Shown: positions 43,208-52,262 of the stretch, piece after piece
How positions within the stretch are numbered: the first letter of the stretch is position 1
How the letters are laid out: every line of letters starts with the position of its first letter
Assembly: GCF_000512205.2 (NCBI RefSeq)
Contig: NZ_CP006644.1
Coordinates: 4,354,501-4,418,500 of the forward strand
DNA from: Sphingomonas sanxanigenens DSM 19645 = NX02
Lineage (GTDB): Bacteria; Pseudomonadota; Alphaproteobacteria; Sphingomonadales; Sphingomonadaceae
Direction: 5' to 3'
Length of the DNA stretch: 64,000 nt
Notes under the pieces: generated by a model
Databases searched by the model: none
What the model was told of the DNA's origin: nothing
Seen by the model: only the letters and a program-made list of their open reading frames with translations
Translations under genes and position numbers: made by a program

Positions 43208-43504
43208 GGTCGCGCCCAGACTCGGCCCATCGAATTGCCGCCCCACAGCTTTTCGTTGGCAAAATTTTGCCCGATTGGCGAGTCGCAGATGCCGCGCCCG
43301 CGACGCCGCGATCCGGCTTGCGCGATCGGGCGTGGGAGCGGCGGCCGGATCGAGATCCGCGGACAGGTGTCAGGCGTCATCCTCCGGCCGGCATCCATTT
43401 GACGGGCGCTCTCGCCTACGGGATAGCAGCCCGCGAACGCCGGAGCCATCGCCCCCTGGCCGCACGCGCGCGGCCGATGATCGGGCCGGCGTCAGGGAGT
43501 ATCG
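43208..43504. other. Intergenic region without recognised feature
   Basis: Almost 300 bases between the divergent diguanylate cyclase and YciI genes. It should hold both promoters. Apart from the ribosome site AGGGAG just before the YciI gene, I see no clear hairpin, repeat or operator. Confidence 0.5.
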
Positions 43505-43798
43505 ATGAGCATCACCTATCTCGCCATTCTCACCTATGTGCGCCCGGTGGAGGAACTGGACGCGCATCTCGACGGCCATCGCGACTGGCTCAAGCAGGGC
43601 ATCGCCGCCGGCACGATCCTCGCCGCCGGCCGCCGCGTCCCCCGCACCGGCGGCGTCATCTTCGCGCGCGGCGAGAGCCTGGAGGCGGTCGAGGCGCTGA
43701 TCGCCGCCGATCCCTTCCACCGGCATGGCCTGGCGACCGCGGAGATCATCCCGTTCGAAACGACGCTGGCGGCGGATACGCTGCAGGGGCTGCTGTAA
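43505..43798 (+). CDS. YciI-family protein
   Basis: A 97-residue small alpha/beta protein of the YciI/DGPF superfamily. It shows the pattern YLAILTYVRPVEELDAHLDGHRDWLKQG with the conserved His and Asp, then ILAAGRRVPRTGGVIFARGES and DPFHRHGLATAEIIPFE. The family has a ferredoxin-like fold; some members decompose chlorinated muconolactone intermediates, most have no known job. A ribosome site is present 6 bases before the ATG. It is followed by a small palindrome (TTCCTCCCCG...GGGAAGGAA, 43811-43840) that may end both this gene and the kinase gene from the other side. Confidence 0.8.
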   Translation: MSITYLAILTYVRPVEELDAHLDGHRDWLKQGIAAGTILAAGRRVPRTGGVIFARGESLEAVEALIAADPFHRHGLATAEIIPFETTLAADTLQGLL

Positions 43799-43810
43799 GC
43801 GCGGACGCCT

Positions 43811-43840
43811 TTCCTCCCCGAGGCTTGCCCGGGAAGGAAA
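43811..43840. terminator. Imperfect palindrome between converging YciI and kinase genes
   Basis: TTCCTCCCCGAGGCTTG followed by CCCGGGAAGGAAA forms an imperfect stem, resembling a diverged form of the element A core. Its position, 13 bases after one stop and 12 before the other, suggests a shared terminator. Confidence 0.45.
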
Positions 43841-43851
43841 GGCGATGATTC

Positions 43852-46350
43852 TCAATCCTCGCGCAACAGCCGGTTCACGCGCATCCTGAGATCGTCGATC
43901 GCGAAGGGCTTGGTCAGCACTTCCATGCCATGTTCGATATGGCCGTGGTTGAGCACCGCATTCTCGGCATAGCCGGTGATGAACAATATCCTGAGGTCGG
44001 GCCGCTCGGCGCGCGCCTGTTCCACCACCTGGCGGCCGTTCATGCCGCCGGGCAGGCCGACATCGGTGATCAGCATGTCGATACGATCGGCCGCGCGCAG
44101 CATCGCCAGTCCCTCCGCCCCGTCTGAGGCCTCGGCGCAGGCATGGCCCATCTCGGTCAGCGCATCCGCCACCAGCATGCGCACCGTCGGCTCATCATCG
44201 ATCACCAGCACCGCCTTGCCCGCCGCAGCCTTCAGCGGCGTCAGCCGCGCGGAGACATCCTCGGTCTCGACCACGTCGCCCATATGACGCGGCAGATAGA
44301 GGCACACCATCGTTCCCTGCCCGACCTCCGAATAGATCCGCACCTGGCCATGGCTCTGGCGGACGAAACCATAGACCATCGACAGGCCGAGCCCGGTGCC
44401 CTCGCCCTGCGGCTTGGTGGTGAAGAAGGGATCGAACACGCGTGACAAGGTCTCGCGGTCGATCCCCGTGCCGGTGTCGCTGACGCACACCGTGACATAT
44501 TGGCCGGGTTCCAGCCCGCGCTCGATCGCGGTGCGATGATCGATCCACTTGTTCGCGGTCTCGATCATGATGCGGCCGCCGCCCGGCATCGCATCGCGCG
44601 CGTTGATGCACAGGTTGAGGATCGCGTTCTCGAGCTGGTTGGCGTCGACCAGCGTCGGCCACAGTCCCGCCGCCGCGACCGTCTCGACATCGATCCCGGG
44701 GCCGACGGTGCGGCGGATCAATTCCACCAGATCGCCCACCAGCCGGTTGATGACGATCGGCGTGGGCGAGAGCGTCTGCCGCCGCGCGAAGGCCAGCAGC
44801 CGGTGCGTCAGCGCCGCCGCGCGCCGCGTCGCGCCCTGGCCGGCGGCGAGATATTTGTCGAGTTCGTTCACGCGGCCCTGCGCCAGCCGCACGCCGATCA
44901 TCTCGAACGCGCCCGAAATGCCGGCGAGCAGATTGTTGAAATCATGCGCGAGGCCGCCGGTCAGCTGGCCCACCGCCTCCATCTTCTGCGCCTGGCGCAG
45001 CACCTCTTCCATCTGTGCGAGGCGGGACTGTTCCTCGAGCCGGTCGGTCACGTCGTGCGCGAACTGATAGGCCCCGATCAACCGGCCTTCGCCGTCGCGC
45101 ATCGGGTTGAAGCGCAGCTCGTAATGGCGCCGCCCGCCCGCCGGCGTGTCGTAGGCGGTGACTTCGACGAAGGACTCGCCGGCCAGCGCGCGTTCCCAAT
45201 GCGCGCGCAGCTGATCGCGTATCGCCGCATCGGCCAGCGCCTCGAACAGGCTGTCCCCAACGCGCGGGCATATGCCGAACATCCGTTCGATCTCGTTCGA
45301 AGCGGCGCCGTTGATGGCAAGCCAGCGCCCGTCGCGATCGAGCACCTGCACGAAAGCGTCGGTGTTCTCGATGATGTCGGCGAACAATTTGCGTTCGGCG
45401 ATCGCCTCGGCGACGCGCGCCTCCAGCGTGGCATTGGACTGCACCAGCGCCAGTTCGGCCTGGCGTCGCGCGGTGACATCCTGGAACAGAACCGCGACCT
45501 GGCGGCGGCTCGGCGGTTCGATGCGGAAGGCGGAAAGCGAGAGGTAGCGTCCGGTCGCCTCCAGCTCGCGCTCGAAGCGGATCGGCTCACCCGTGCGCAG
45601 GACGCCGCCGTAGCGCGCCAGCCAATCCTCGGCCTCATCGCCCACCATCGCGCGCAGCCGCTGACCGACGACGTCGGGAATGCCCGCGTTCAGCGCATAG
45701 GCGGCATTGGCCTCGACATGGACATAATCGCTGAGCGGGCCGTGCGGGCCATCGACGAACTCGATGACGCAGAAACCCTCGTCCATGCTTTCGAACAGGG
45801 TGCGGTAGCGCGCGTCCTGCGCGAGGCGCTCACGCGCCGCCAGCCGCAGTTCGAGCTGGTTCATCAACTGCCGGGCGAGCACCTTCAGCGCCCGCTGCTG
45901 CACTGCGCCAAGCTCGCGCGGCATCGTATCCAGCACGCACAAGGTGCCGATCGGCAGGCCCTCCGCGGTCTTGAGCAGCGCGCCGGCATAGAAGCGCAGC
46001 CCGGGCGCGCCGGTCACCAGCGGGTTGGCGGCGAAGCGCGGATCCTGACGCGTGTCCTCCACCAGCATAAAATCCTCCTCGAGGATCGCATGCGCGCAGA
46101 AAGAGGTCTCGAGCGGCGTCTCGCGCACGCCGAGGCCCACCTCCGCCTTGAAGAATTGCCGGCCCTCGCCGATCAGATTGATGACCGCGATCGGCGCTGC
46201 GCACAGGTCTGCAGCGAGCCGCGCGATCTCATCGAACTCGGGCTCGGGGGGCGTGTCGAGAACCTCGTAGCGGTCGAGAGCCGCCAGCCGTGCGCGTTCG
46301 CGCGGGTCGGTCGCTGGCTGCGGATCGGTCGTTCCGGTCATGCTGATCAT
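43852..46350 (-). CDS. Soluble hybrid sensor histidine kinase (GAF-PAS-PAS-HisKA-HATPase-REC)
   Basis: An 832-residue protein without transmembrane helices. The ATG at 46350 is chosen; the longer frame is arginine-rich noise over the intergenic region. A GAF domain covers about 20-170 ([20 protein letters not shown]...[17 protein letters not shown]). Two PAS domains follow (about 190-310 and 320-440). The H-box is [19 protein letters not shown], then the N-box [10 protein letters not shown] and G-boxes VSDTGTGID and [15 protein letters not shown]. The C-terminal receiver keeps its aspartate in [13 protein letters not shown] and the lysine in VLTKPF. It resembles blue-light or metabolic sensor kinases of this class, but the PAS sequence lacks a flavin-binding NCRFLQ motif, so light sensing is unlikely. 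Confidence 0.88.
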   Translation of the reverse strand: MISMTGTTDPQPATDPRERARLAALDRYEVLDTPPEPEFDEIARLAADLCAAPIAVINLIGEGRQFFKAEVGLGVRETPLETSFCAHAILEEDFMLVEDTRQDPRFAANPLVTGAPGLRFYAGALLKTAEGLPIGTLCVLDTMPRELGAVQQRALKVLARQLMNQLELRLAARERLAQDARYRTLFESMDEGFCVIEFVDGPHGPLSDYVHVEANAAYALNAGIPDVVGQRLRAMVGDEAEDWLARYGGVLRTGEPIRFERELEATGRYLSLSAFRIEPPSRRQVAVLFQDVTARRQAELALVQSNATLEARVAEAIAERKLFADIIENTDAFVQVLDRDGRWLAINGAASNEIERMFGICPRVGDSLFEALADAAIRDQLRAHWERALAGESFVEVTAYDTPAGGRRHYELRFNPMRDGEGRLIGAYQFAHDVTDRLEEQSRLAQMEEVLRQAQKMEAVGQLTGGLAHDFNNLLAGISGAFEMIGVRLAQGRVNELDKYLAAGQGATRRAAALTHRLLAFARRQTLSPTPIVINRLVGDLVELIRRTVGPGIDVETVAAAGLWPTLVDANQLENAILNLCINARDAMPGGGRIMIETANKWIDHRTAIERGLEPGQYVTVCVSDTGTGIDRETLSRVFDPFFTTKPQGEGTGLGLSMVYGFVRQSHGQVRIYSEVGQGTMVCLYLPRHMGDVVETEDVSARLTPLKAAAGKAVLVIDDEPTVRMLVADALTEMGHACAEASDGAEGLAMLRAADRIDMLITDVGLPGGMNGRQVVEQARAERPDLRILFITGYAENAVLNHGHIEHGMEVLTKPFAIDDLRMRVNRLLRED

Positions 46351-46468
46351 GGTCTCAGGCTGCCTTCCCCCCGGCTGGCTGCCTATCAGGTGACCGCAGG
46401 GAACGCCACAGAATGCGACCTCACGCCAAAGGGTTGCCGGGAACGACCGGGGGGCCCGACGCGGCGCC

Positions 46469-46502
46469 TTTACCCCCGCGCCCGCTTTACCCCCGCGCCC
46501 GC
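46469..46502. repeat. Perfect 17-bp tandem duplication over the stop codon of the PfkB gene
   Basis: TTTACCCCCGCGCCCGC occurs twice back to back (46469-46485 and 46486-46502). The second copy encodes the last residues and TAA stop of the sugar kinase on the minus strand; the first copy repeats this tail just after the stop. Confidence 0.75.
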
Positions 46503-47311
46503 AACAGTGCGGCAACGGCCGCCGCCGCCGCCCGCGCCGCCGCGTCGGGCGCGGCACCGCGCAGCCATTCGCCGAGGAAGCGCCCGGCGAAACTGTCCCC
46601 GGCGCCGGTCGCGTCCGCGCTGTCGACAGGCGCCACCACGACGCGGTACGTGCCGGCGTCGGTGGCGATGCGGATGTCGCGCGCGCCGTCGGTCTCGACG
46701 CGGACCTGGCCGGGCCGCCGCTGCGCGCCGACGAAGGCGCGTTCGCCGATATTGGCGAAGATCAGGTCGGTGCGCGCGGCCAGCCGCGCCGCGAGCGGCG
46801 GCGGAAAGCAGGCCGGATCCGCCTTGACGATCCATGCGAGCCGCTGGTGCGGCGCCAGCCGGTCGAGCAGCGCCGCCGTGACCGCCGCCGGGCCCGCCGC
46901 GACGATGATGAGCGATGCCCCCGCCAGCGCCGCCAGCTGCGCCTCGCTCGGCGCCGCCGCCGGGCTGCCGGCGTCGAGGAAGCAGCGGTAGCTGCCGTCG
47001 TCATGATGGACGAGCAGGCAGGCCGCGCTGCGTCCGCCGGCGATCGTGGCGATGCCGTCCGCCGCCAGCGCCGCCGCCGCGCAGGCGCTGCGATAGGCCG
47101 CGGCGTGGACATCCTCCCCCACCGTCACCAGCGGCGTGGTGGCGATGCCCATCGCGGCGAGCTGTGCACCGGCATAGAGCGGCGCCCCGCCCGCGCGCGG
47201 CCAGGCGCCGGGCATCAGCCGCGCGTCACTCGTCCCCCGCGCCACCGGTTCGCCGGCGGCGGCGATCACATAGTCCAGCGTCGCATAGCCGCTCACCACC
47301 GCCTCGATCAT
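46487..47311 (-). CDS. PfkB-family sugar/nucleoside kinase
   Basis: A 274-residue ribokinase-like kinase. It keeps the C-terminal signature VDSADATGAGDSFAGRFLGEWL (about 226-247, catalytic Asp in GAGD) and an N-terminal glycine motif near PRAGGAPLYAGAQLAAMG (about 38-55). It is somewhat shorter than ribokinase (about 309). It is divergent from a TonB receptor, with LacI-type sites between, and 5 kb away lie a nucleoside hydrolase and permease. Phosphorylation of ribose freed from nucleosides, or of nucleosides themselves, is the likely role; substrate choice is inferred from context. Confidence 0.8.
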   Translation of the reverse strand: MIEAVVSGYATLDYVIAAAGEPVARGTSDARLMPGAWPRAGGAPLYAGAQLAAMGIATTPLVTVGEDVHAAAYRSACAAAALAADGIATIAGGRSAACLLVHHDDGSYRCFLDAGSPAAAPSEAQLAALAGASLIIVAAGPAAVTAALLDRLAPHQRLAWIVKADPACFPPPLAARLAARTDLIFANIGERAFVGAQRRPGQVRVETDGARDIRIATDAGTYRVVVAPVDSADATGAGDSFAGRFLGEWLRGAAPDAAARAAAAAVAALLRARG

Positions 47312-47339
47312 CGTGCCTTCCTTGCCGCGGCCCCTGCCA

Positions 47340-47347
47340 AAACGCTT
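47340..47347. promoter_or_regulatory. Candidate LacI-type half of the operator region (AAACGCTT)
   Basis: AAACGCTT fits the LacI-family core AANCGNTT and lies 29 bases before the PfkB start. A perfect 12-bp dyad TTCGCATGCGAA follows at 47360-47371. Both are in the divergent promoter region shared with the TonB receptor. Confidence 0.35.
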
Positions 47348-47383
47348 GCCGCAACCTCGTTCGCATGCGAATGAACGTCAAGA

Positions 47384-47396
47384 TTAAACGTTTCAT
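47384..47396. promoter_or_regulatory. Candidate LacI operator upstream of the TonB receptor
   Basis: TTAAACGTTTCAT contains the core AAACGTTT at 47386-47393. Ten bases (AAACGTTTCA) are identical to the operator next to the nucleoside permease at 54221-54230. It lies 56 bases before the receptor start codon. Confidence 0.5.
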
Positions 47397-47451
47397 AATC
47401 CCGTAATCTGGAGAGGCTACCGGCATCGGCCAGCAACAGGGAGTGGGGAGA

Positions 47452-49824
47452 ATGATGATTCGTAACCGATATCGCAGCGCGCCGATCATGGCGCTTCTGG
47501 CGGGCACCGCGCCGATCGTGGCGACGCCGGCCTTTGCCCAGCAGGCCGATCGACAGCCGGAGGCCGGCGCACCGGACGACATCGTCGTCACCGCCGAGCG
47601 CATCGGCGTCGGGCGCAGCCGCGCCACCGCGATCCTCTCACGCGAGGACATCGAGGAACGGCCGCTGGGGGCGGACATCACCCAGAGCCTTGCCAAGGTG
47701 CCGGGCGTGCAGGTCTCCACCGGCGACGCCCGCGGCGGCAGCTTCTCGTTCGAGCTCTATCTGCGCGGCCTCAACAAGGAGCAGATCGGCCTCACCGTCG
47801 ATGGCGTGCCCACCGGCGATGCGCGCTTCAACGGCGGATCGCCGCCGCAGCGCTTCATCGAACCGAGCAATATCGGCCGCATCACCGTGTCGCAGAGCGC
47901 GGGCGATATCGGCGCGCCGTCGCGCTTCGCGCTGGGCGGCTTCATCGATTTCCAGACCGACGATCCGCTGCCGCAGGCCGGCGGCCGGGTGGAGGCGGGC
48001 TATGGCTCCTATGACTTCCACCGCACCTATTTCCGCGTCGACAGCGGGGAGATCGCCAAGGGGCTGACCGGCTATGTCAGCTTTTCCAACCAGGCCAACG
48101 ACGTGTGGGCGGGGCGCGACAGCCGATCCTCCTATCGCGACCATGCCGAGGCGAAGCTGGTCAAGACGTGGGACGACGGATCCTTCGTGAAGGCGCGGGT
48201 GAGCTACAACAACCAGCGCGACAATGATTTCAACATCATCACATTGGGCGAATTCCGCGCCGATCCGCGCAACGACCGCGCGCGCGACGAAATCACCGGC
48301 ATCCCCGCGCAGGATGTGGATTATGGCGGCGCGCTGGGCGGCACGCGCGAGGATCTGCTCGCCTATGTCAATGCGCGGGTGAACCTCACCGACCGGCTCT
48401 CGCTGTCGGTGAACCCCTATTATCAGGAGTTGAAGGGCGAATCCTATCGCTACCAGGATCGCGCCCGGCGGCTCGCCGGCACCGATCCCTATGCGGTGAC
48501 CGGGTACAACGCCAATGGCGGCGCGATCCGCCCGGCGCTGACCACCTTGCGCAACAGCAACGCGGTGGGCGGCCCCGCCGACATGCGGATCACCCCGCGC
48601 AACCGCGAGCGTTACGGCGCGAGCGCCGAACTGCGCGCGACCGACCTGATCGCCGGCCACAGCCTGCGCGTCGGCGGCTGGTGGGAAGGCGGCGATTCGG
48701 ATGAGGAGCGCCGCTTCTACCGCGTGCTCGATCCGACCAGCGGCATCGCCTATGACCGGTCGAAGCTCAACTATGTCGAATATAGCCGCTCGGCGACGAT
48801 CGAGACCGCGATGCTCTACGCGCAGGATCAGGTGGAGATCATCCCCGACCTGCTGCGGATCGACGCCGGCATCACCTGGTTCGACATCCGCTACAAGGCG
48901 CGCTCGCCGCTGGAATATGCCGCGACCGTGAGCTTCTCCCAGGATTCGGGGATCAATCCCAAGGTCGGCGTCAGCCTGAAGCCGATGCGCGGGGTGGAAC
49001 TGTTCGGCGGCTATGCGCAGAACTTCGCCGGCATCCCCGAAGACGCCTTCCTCGGCTCCACCGCGGTGATCGCGCCGGGCGACCTCGACCCGATCGAGAC
49101 CGAGAATTGGGATCTCGGCATCCGCTATTCGACGCGGCATTTCGCCGCCTCGATCCAGGGCTATTCGGTCAGGCTGAAGAACAATATCGGCATCGTGCCG
49201 CGCGACCCGACCGTGGTCGACCCCGACGAGATCGTCCGCGGCAATGTCGCCACCCGCGCCGCCAACATCCGCGGCACCCGCACCCGCGGCGTCGAGGTGA
49301 CGGTGCTGGGCGATGTCGGCCCGTTCGACGCCTATCTCGCCTATTCCTATGCCGACGCGAAGCATGACGACCCTGCGGTCGGCAGCGCCGAGCGCGCGCA
49401 ACTCGCGGCGGTTGGCGTGATCGGCGGCGCCCGCGTGCGCGACATTCCCAAGCACAGCCTGTTCGGCCAGATCGGCGTGGCGCCGTTCGAGGGGGCCAAA
49501 CTCAGCGTTACCGGCCGCTATGTCGGCACGCGCGTCGGCGGCCATATCGTCGCGCCGACAACCTTCGCCGAAGTGGGGGTGGAGCAACTGCCCGACTATG
49601 CCGTGTTCGGCGCGGTCGCGCGCTACAAGGTGCCTGGCTTCGGGCCGTTCAGCGGGCTGATGCTGCAGGCGAACGTCGATAACATCTTCGACGAGGACTA
49701 TATCGGCGCGGTCTCAAGCTCGACCGCGACGCAGCCCGAGTTCGGGCTGCCGGGCCGGACGCTGGACCGCTATTTCATCGGCGCGCCGCGGACGTGGACG
49801 GTGTCGGCAAGGGCATCGTTCTGA
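47452..49824 (+). CDS. TonB-dependent receptor, probably for nucleosides
   Basis: A 790-residue outer-membrane receptor. The ATG at 47452 follows AGGGAG at 8 bases; an in-frame GTG at 47443 overlaps that site. Signal peptide ends FAQQ; the TonB box is DDIVVTAERIG. The plug contains ADITQSLAKVPGVQVSTGD, SFELYLRGLNKEQIGLTVDGVP and the region FALGGFIDFQTDDP; the barrel ends in VSARASF. It is divergent from the PfkB kinase and carries a LacI-type site shared with the nucleoside permease operon. The nucleoside ligand is inferred from this; the receptor alone does not reveal it. Confidence 0.85.
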   Translation: MMIRNRYRSAPIMALLAGTAPIVATPAFAQQADRQPEAGAPDDIVVTAERIGVGRSRATAILSREDIEERPLGADITQSLAKVPGVQVSTGDARGGSFSFELYLRGLNKEQIGLTVDGVPTGDARFNGGSPPQRFIEPSNIGRITVSQSAGDIGAPSRFALGGFIDFQTDDPLPQAGGRVEAGYGSYDFHRTYFRVDSGEIAKGLTGYVSFSNQANDVWAGRDSRSSYRDHAEAKLVKTWDDGSFVKARVSYNNQRDNDFNIITLGEFRADPRNDRARDEITGIPAQDVDYGGALGGTREDLLAYVNARVNLTDRLSLSVNPYYQELKGESYRYQDRARRLAGTDPYAVTGYNANGGAIRPALTTLRNSNAVGGPADMRITPRNRERYGASAELRATDLIAGHSLRVGGWWEGGDSDEERRFYRVLDPTSGIAYDRSKLNYVEYSRSATIETAMLYAQDQVEIIPDLLRIDAGITWFDIRYKARSPLEYAATVSFSQDSGINPKVGVSLKPMRGVELFGGYAQNFAGIPEDAFLGSTAVIAPGDLDPIETENWDLGIRYSTRHFAASIQGYSVRLKNNIGIVPRDPTVVDPDEIVRGNVATRAANIRGTRTRGVEVTVLGDVGPFDAYLAYSYADAKHDDPAVGSAERAQLAAVGVIGGARVRDIPKHSLFGQIGVAPFEGAKLSVTGRYVGTRVGGHIVAPTTFAEVGVEQLPDYAVFGAVARYKVPGFGPFSGLMLQANVDNIFDEDYIGAVSSSTATQPEFGLPGRTLDRYFIGAPRTWTVSARASF

Positions 49825-49860
49825 CTATTTGACGGTGAGATTTTAGCCCCTCCCCTTTAG

Positions 49861-50145
49861 GGCTATCAGATTCACACATCTTCGATGGATTGAGCGGGGC
49901 TGCCGCTGCGCTCCCTCGCCCCTACGGGGAGAGGGAGAGGGACAGGGAGAGGGGGAAAGTCGCGCTGAGCGTAACGGTTTTGAGGGTTCGGCATTGCGGC
50001 TCCGCCGACTTTTCAGTGCGAACGTGTAAGACCTGTACGCTTGCCGCGACTGCCCCTCTCCCTGGTCCGCTACGCGGACCTTTCCCTCTCCCCGTAGGGG
50101 CGAGGGCAAGACGCGGTCGCAACGAGACGTGCGAATGCCATATCC
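49861..50145. repeat. MITE-like long palindrome (element C)
   Basis: The ends GGCTATCAGATTCACAC (49861-49877) and GTGCGAATGCCATATCC (50129-50145) are inverted repeats with 12 of 17 positions matching. Inside, CCCTCGCCCCTACGGGG... (49913-49938) pairs with 50081-50106 at 25 of 26 positions, and GGGACAGGGAGAGGGG-type sequence pairs with CCCCTCTCCCTGG-type. A non-palindromic centre of about 100 bases remains. No open frame is recognisable, so it would be non-autonomous. Confidence 0.6.
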
Positions 50146-50276
50146 TCTTCAGGGGAGGGGTCGGGGTGGGGGCGAGCGAAGCGAGCTTCCGGCAACGCCG
50201 GAAAATTGCGCCAACGGGGGCATTGAGCCCCCGTCGTCGCTCCCCACCCCCTTCCCTCCCCTAAAGGAGAGGGGCT
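50143..50276. repeat. Composite palindromic element B, copy 2
   Basis: It corresponds to 5413-5552 in opposite orientation. Shared landmarks in order are CTTCAGGGGAGGGG, GGGGTGGGGGCGAGCGAAGCG (with GAGCGCAGCGAG in the other copy), GCTTCCGGCAACGCCGGAAA, CGCTCCCCACCCC, and a final CCCTCCCCTAAAGGAGAGGGGCT hairpin. It ends 5 bases from the stop of the esterase-like gene. Confidence 0.7.
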
Positions 50277-50280
50277 GGAT

Positions 50281-51303
50281 TCAACGCCCGGCCACCTCGA
50301 ACATCAGCAGCGTCGTCGGCTCGCCTTCCACGAAATTATTGTCCGCCATCAGCACCAGCCGCCCCTTCGGCGCCCAGGCCATCGCTTCGAGGTTCCCCGG
50401 CGTGCCCCCCGGCACGCTGTCGAAATCGACCAGCAGCGTCTTCGCAACCTCGCCCGATCCGGCGGTGTCGATCAGATAGAGCCGGCAGCGGAACCGCCAT
50501 TTGCCGTCCGCCTGCTCCGCCCCCGCGCGCTCCAGCACCAGCAGCCGGTCCTCGCCGAACGGCAGGATCTCGGAGACGCCGATGTCCGATCGGCGGCCGC
50601 TGCCCGCCGCCGGATCGGGGTCGGTGCGATAGGTGATCTGGCGGGTCGTGCCGTCGCGGGCGCGGCGGGTGAAGCGCAGCAGCGCCCCCTTGTCCACGGT
50701 CGCCGCCGGACCATCCTCGTAGAGCGGGCCTTCCATCGCGATCCACAGCGCGCCGGACGGGGTGACGGCGAGCCCCTCCACCGTCTGGTTCCTGCGCGCG
50801 CCGTGGCGCCGCTCCGGATCGAAGCGGAGCGCCTCCGGCAGCGGGATGCGCGCGCGTTCGCGGCCGTCGCGGCCCATGCGGCGCACCGCAGGGTCGGTGC
50901 CATTGTCCGGATCGCCCTCGCTCGACCAGACCAGCGTGCGCCCCCACACCCGGATCGCTTCCGCATCCACCTTCTCGCCGGTGCGGCCGTCCGCGACGAA
51001 CGGCACCCCCGCCGCATCGCGCAACGCCACGCTGCCGCGCACGTCGAGCTGCGGCTGGCCGCGGCGGACGCGGAAGCGCGCCGTGTAGATGCGCGCGGGC
51101 GCGCGTTCGGAGCGGTCGTCGCTGATCAGATACCAGCGCCCGCGCGCGTCGCGATCGACGCCCGAGATACCGCCGAAATGCTTCGCCAGCACAGGGTCGC
51201 GCGGCAGCACCGTGTTGCGGCCGGCGAAGCGCAGCGTCAGATCGGCGCTGGCCGGCGCTGCCGTCAGCAGCAGCACCAGCGCGAGGGCGCCGGCGCGCTT
51301 CAC
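50281..51303 (-). CDS. Esterase-like phytase-family protein, exported
   Basis: A 340-residue predicted beta-propeller-like protein (esterase-like activity of phytase family). The GTG start at 51303 overlaps the stop of the nucleoside hydrolase (GTGA); upstream frame is a shadow. Signal peptide: ALALVLLLTAAPASA. Conserved parts are GGISGVDRDARGRWYLISDD, VDAEAIRVWGRTLVWSSEG, TVEGLAVTPSGALWIAMEGPL and GNLEAMAWAPKGRLVLMADNNF. The acidic clusters probably bind calcium. In the nucleoside operon it may release nucleosides or phosphate from phosphorylated compounds outside the inner membrane; this is inference, as the family's activity is barely characterised. Confidence 0.75.
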   Translation of the reverse strand: MKRAGALALVLLLTAAPASADLTLRFAGRNTVLPRDPVLAKHFGGISGVDRDARGRWYLISDDRSERAPARIYTARFRVRRGQPQLDVRGSVALRDAAGVPFVADGRTGEKVDAEAIRVWGRTLVWSSEGDPDNGTDPAVRRMGRDGRERARIPLPEALRFDPERRHGARRNQTVEGLAVTPSGALWIAMEGPLYEDGPAATVDKGALLRFTRRARDGTTRQITYRTDPDPAAGSGRRSDIGVSEILPFGEDRLLVLERAGAEQADGKWRFRCRLYLIDTAGSGEVAKTLLVDFDSVPGGTPGNLEAMAWAPKGRLVLMADNNFVEGEPTTLLMFEVAGR

Positions 51304-52262
51304 CGGGCGCGGGCCAGCAGGCGATCGAGGAAAATCCGCTCCACAGCCCCCGGCGCCACCGCGCTGCACACGCGCTGGGCGGGGAAGCCGTCCCACGCAC
51401 CCGGCGGAAAGCTCTGGTCGCGCGGGCGCTGGATCGTCTGGCCGCGCGCGATGCCTTCGGTGGCGACGCGGATCGGGCCGGAGACCGTCTCGAACAGGTC
51501 CGGGTCGCTCAGCCGCAGCACCGCGGCGGCATCGTGCATCGCGCAGCCGTCGAACCCGTCATGGCGGCGATACATGTCGGCATAGCCGCGCGAGATCGCG
51601 TGGAGGAACGCGCCGGCATCGCCGCCTTGCGCCGCAAGCCGCGCCGCGCTGGCATCGTGCAGCACGCATTGCATCGTCACGTCGAGCCCCACCGCGGTGA
51701 CGGGCCAGCCGGCGGTGAACACAAGGTCCGCCGCCTCGGGATCATTGGCGATATTGGCCTCGGCGACGGGAGAGACGTTGCCGCGCCGCGGGCCATGGCC
51801 GAACGCGCCGCCCATCAGCACCACTTCGGCGACCAGGTCGGGCAGGTCGGGCGCGCGCTGCAGCGCAAGCGCGAGGTTGGTGAGCGGCGCCACCGCGACG
51901 AGGCTGATCTCACCGGGATGCGCGCGCGCCATGCGGATGATGAAGTCCGCAGCATCCTCGCCATCGGGCGCGGGCGCGGCAAAGCCGGCCAGGTCGACAT
52001 CGCCGAGGCCGTTCTCGCCATGGACATGCGCGGGCGAGGGCCGGCGCGGGCTGGCGATCGGCGCCTCCGCCCCACGCCGCACCGGTGCCGCGATGCCGAA
52101 GCGGTCGCAAAGATAGTGTGCGTTGCGCGTCGTGATATCGACATCGGCATTGCCGAACACGGTGGTGATGCCGGCCAGGTCGAGCGTCGGGCTGGCATCG
52201 ATCAGCAGCAGCGCCATCGCATCGTCGATGCCCGGATCGGTATCGAAGATCAGCTTCGTCAT
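51300..52262 (-). CDS. Inosine/uridine-preferring nucleoside hydrolase
   Basis: A 320-residue N-ribohydrolase splitting nucleosides into ribose and base. Calcium-binding aspartates are in IFDTDPGIDDAMALLL (about 4-19), the family's key motif. Further parts are TTVFGNADVDITTRNA, VLMGGAFGHGPRRGNVSPVA (substrate asparagine), and the general-acid histidine in AMHDAAAVLRL (about 237-247). The ATG at 52262 overlaps the TGA of the gene before it (TGATG). It is the central enzyme of the operon. Exact base preference cannot be read from sequence. Confidence 0.92.
   Translation of the reverse strand: MTKLIFDTDPGIDDAMALLLIDASPTLDLAGITTVFGNADVDITTRNAHYLCDRFGIAAPVRRGAEAPIASPRRPSPAHVHGENGLGDVDLAGFAAPAPDGEDAADFIIRMARAHPGEISLVAVAPLTNLALALQRAPDLPDLVAEVVLMGGAFGHGPRRGNVSPVAEANIANDPEAADLVFTAGWPVTAVGLDVTMQCVLHDASAARLAAQGGDAGAFLHAISRGYADMYRRHDGFDGCAMHDAAAVLRLSDPDLFETVSGPIRVATEGIARGQTIQRPRDQSFPPGAWDGFPAQRVCSAVAPGAVERIFLDRLLARAR

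Larger units (their letters stand above)
49825..50280. other. Intergenic region occupied by nested palindromic elements B and C
   Basis: About 455 bases between two converging genes. Element B remains appear at 49842-49860 and 50143-50276; palindromic element C (49861-50145) lies between them. No gene is visible. Functionally it should also hold the terminators of the TonB receptor and the esterase-like gene. Confidence 0.7.

Noticed and set aside
43852-46557. Kinase start at 46557
   Set aside because: The extra 69 residues are Arg/Gly/Pro-rich, overlap the end of the PfkB gene and lack a ribosome site; the ATG at 46350 starts a normal GAF protein.
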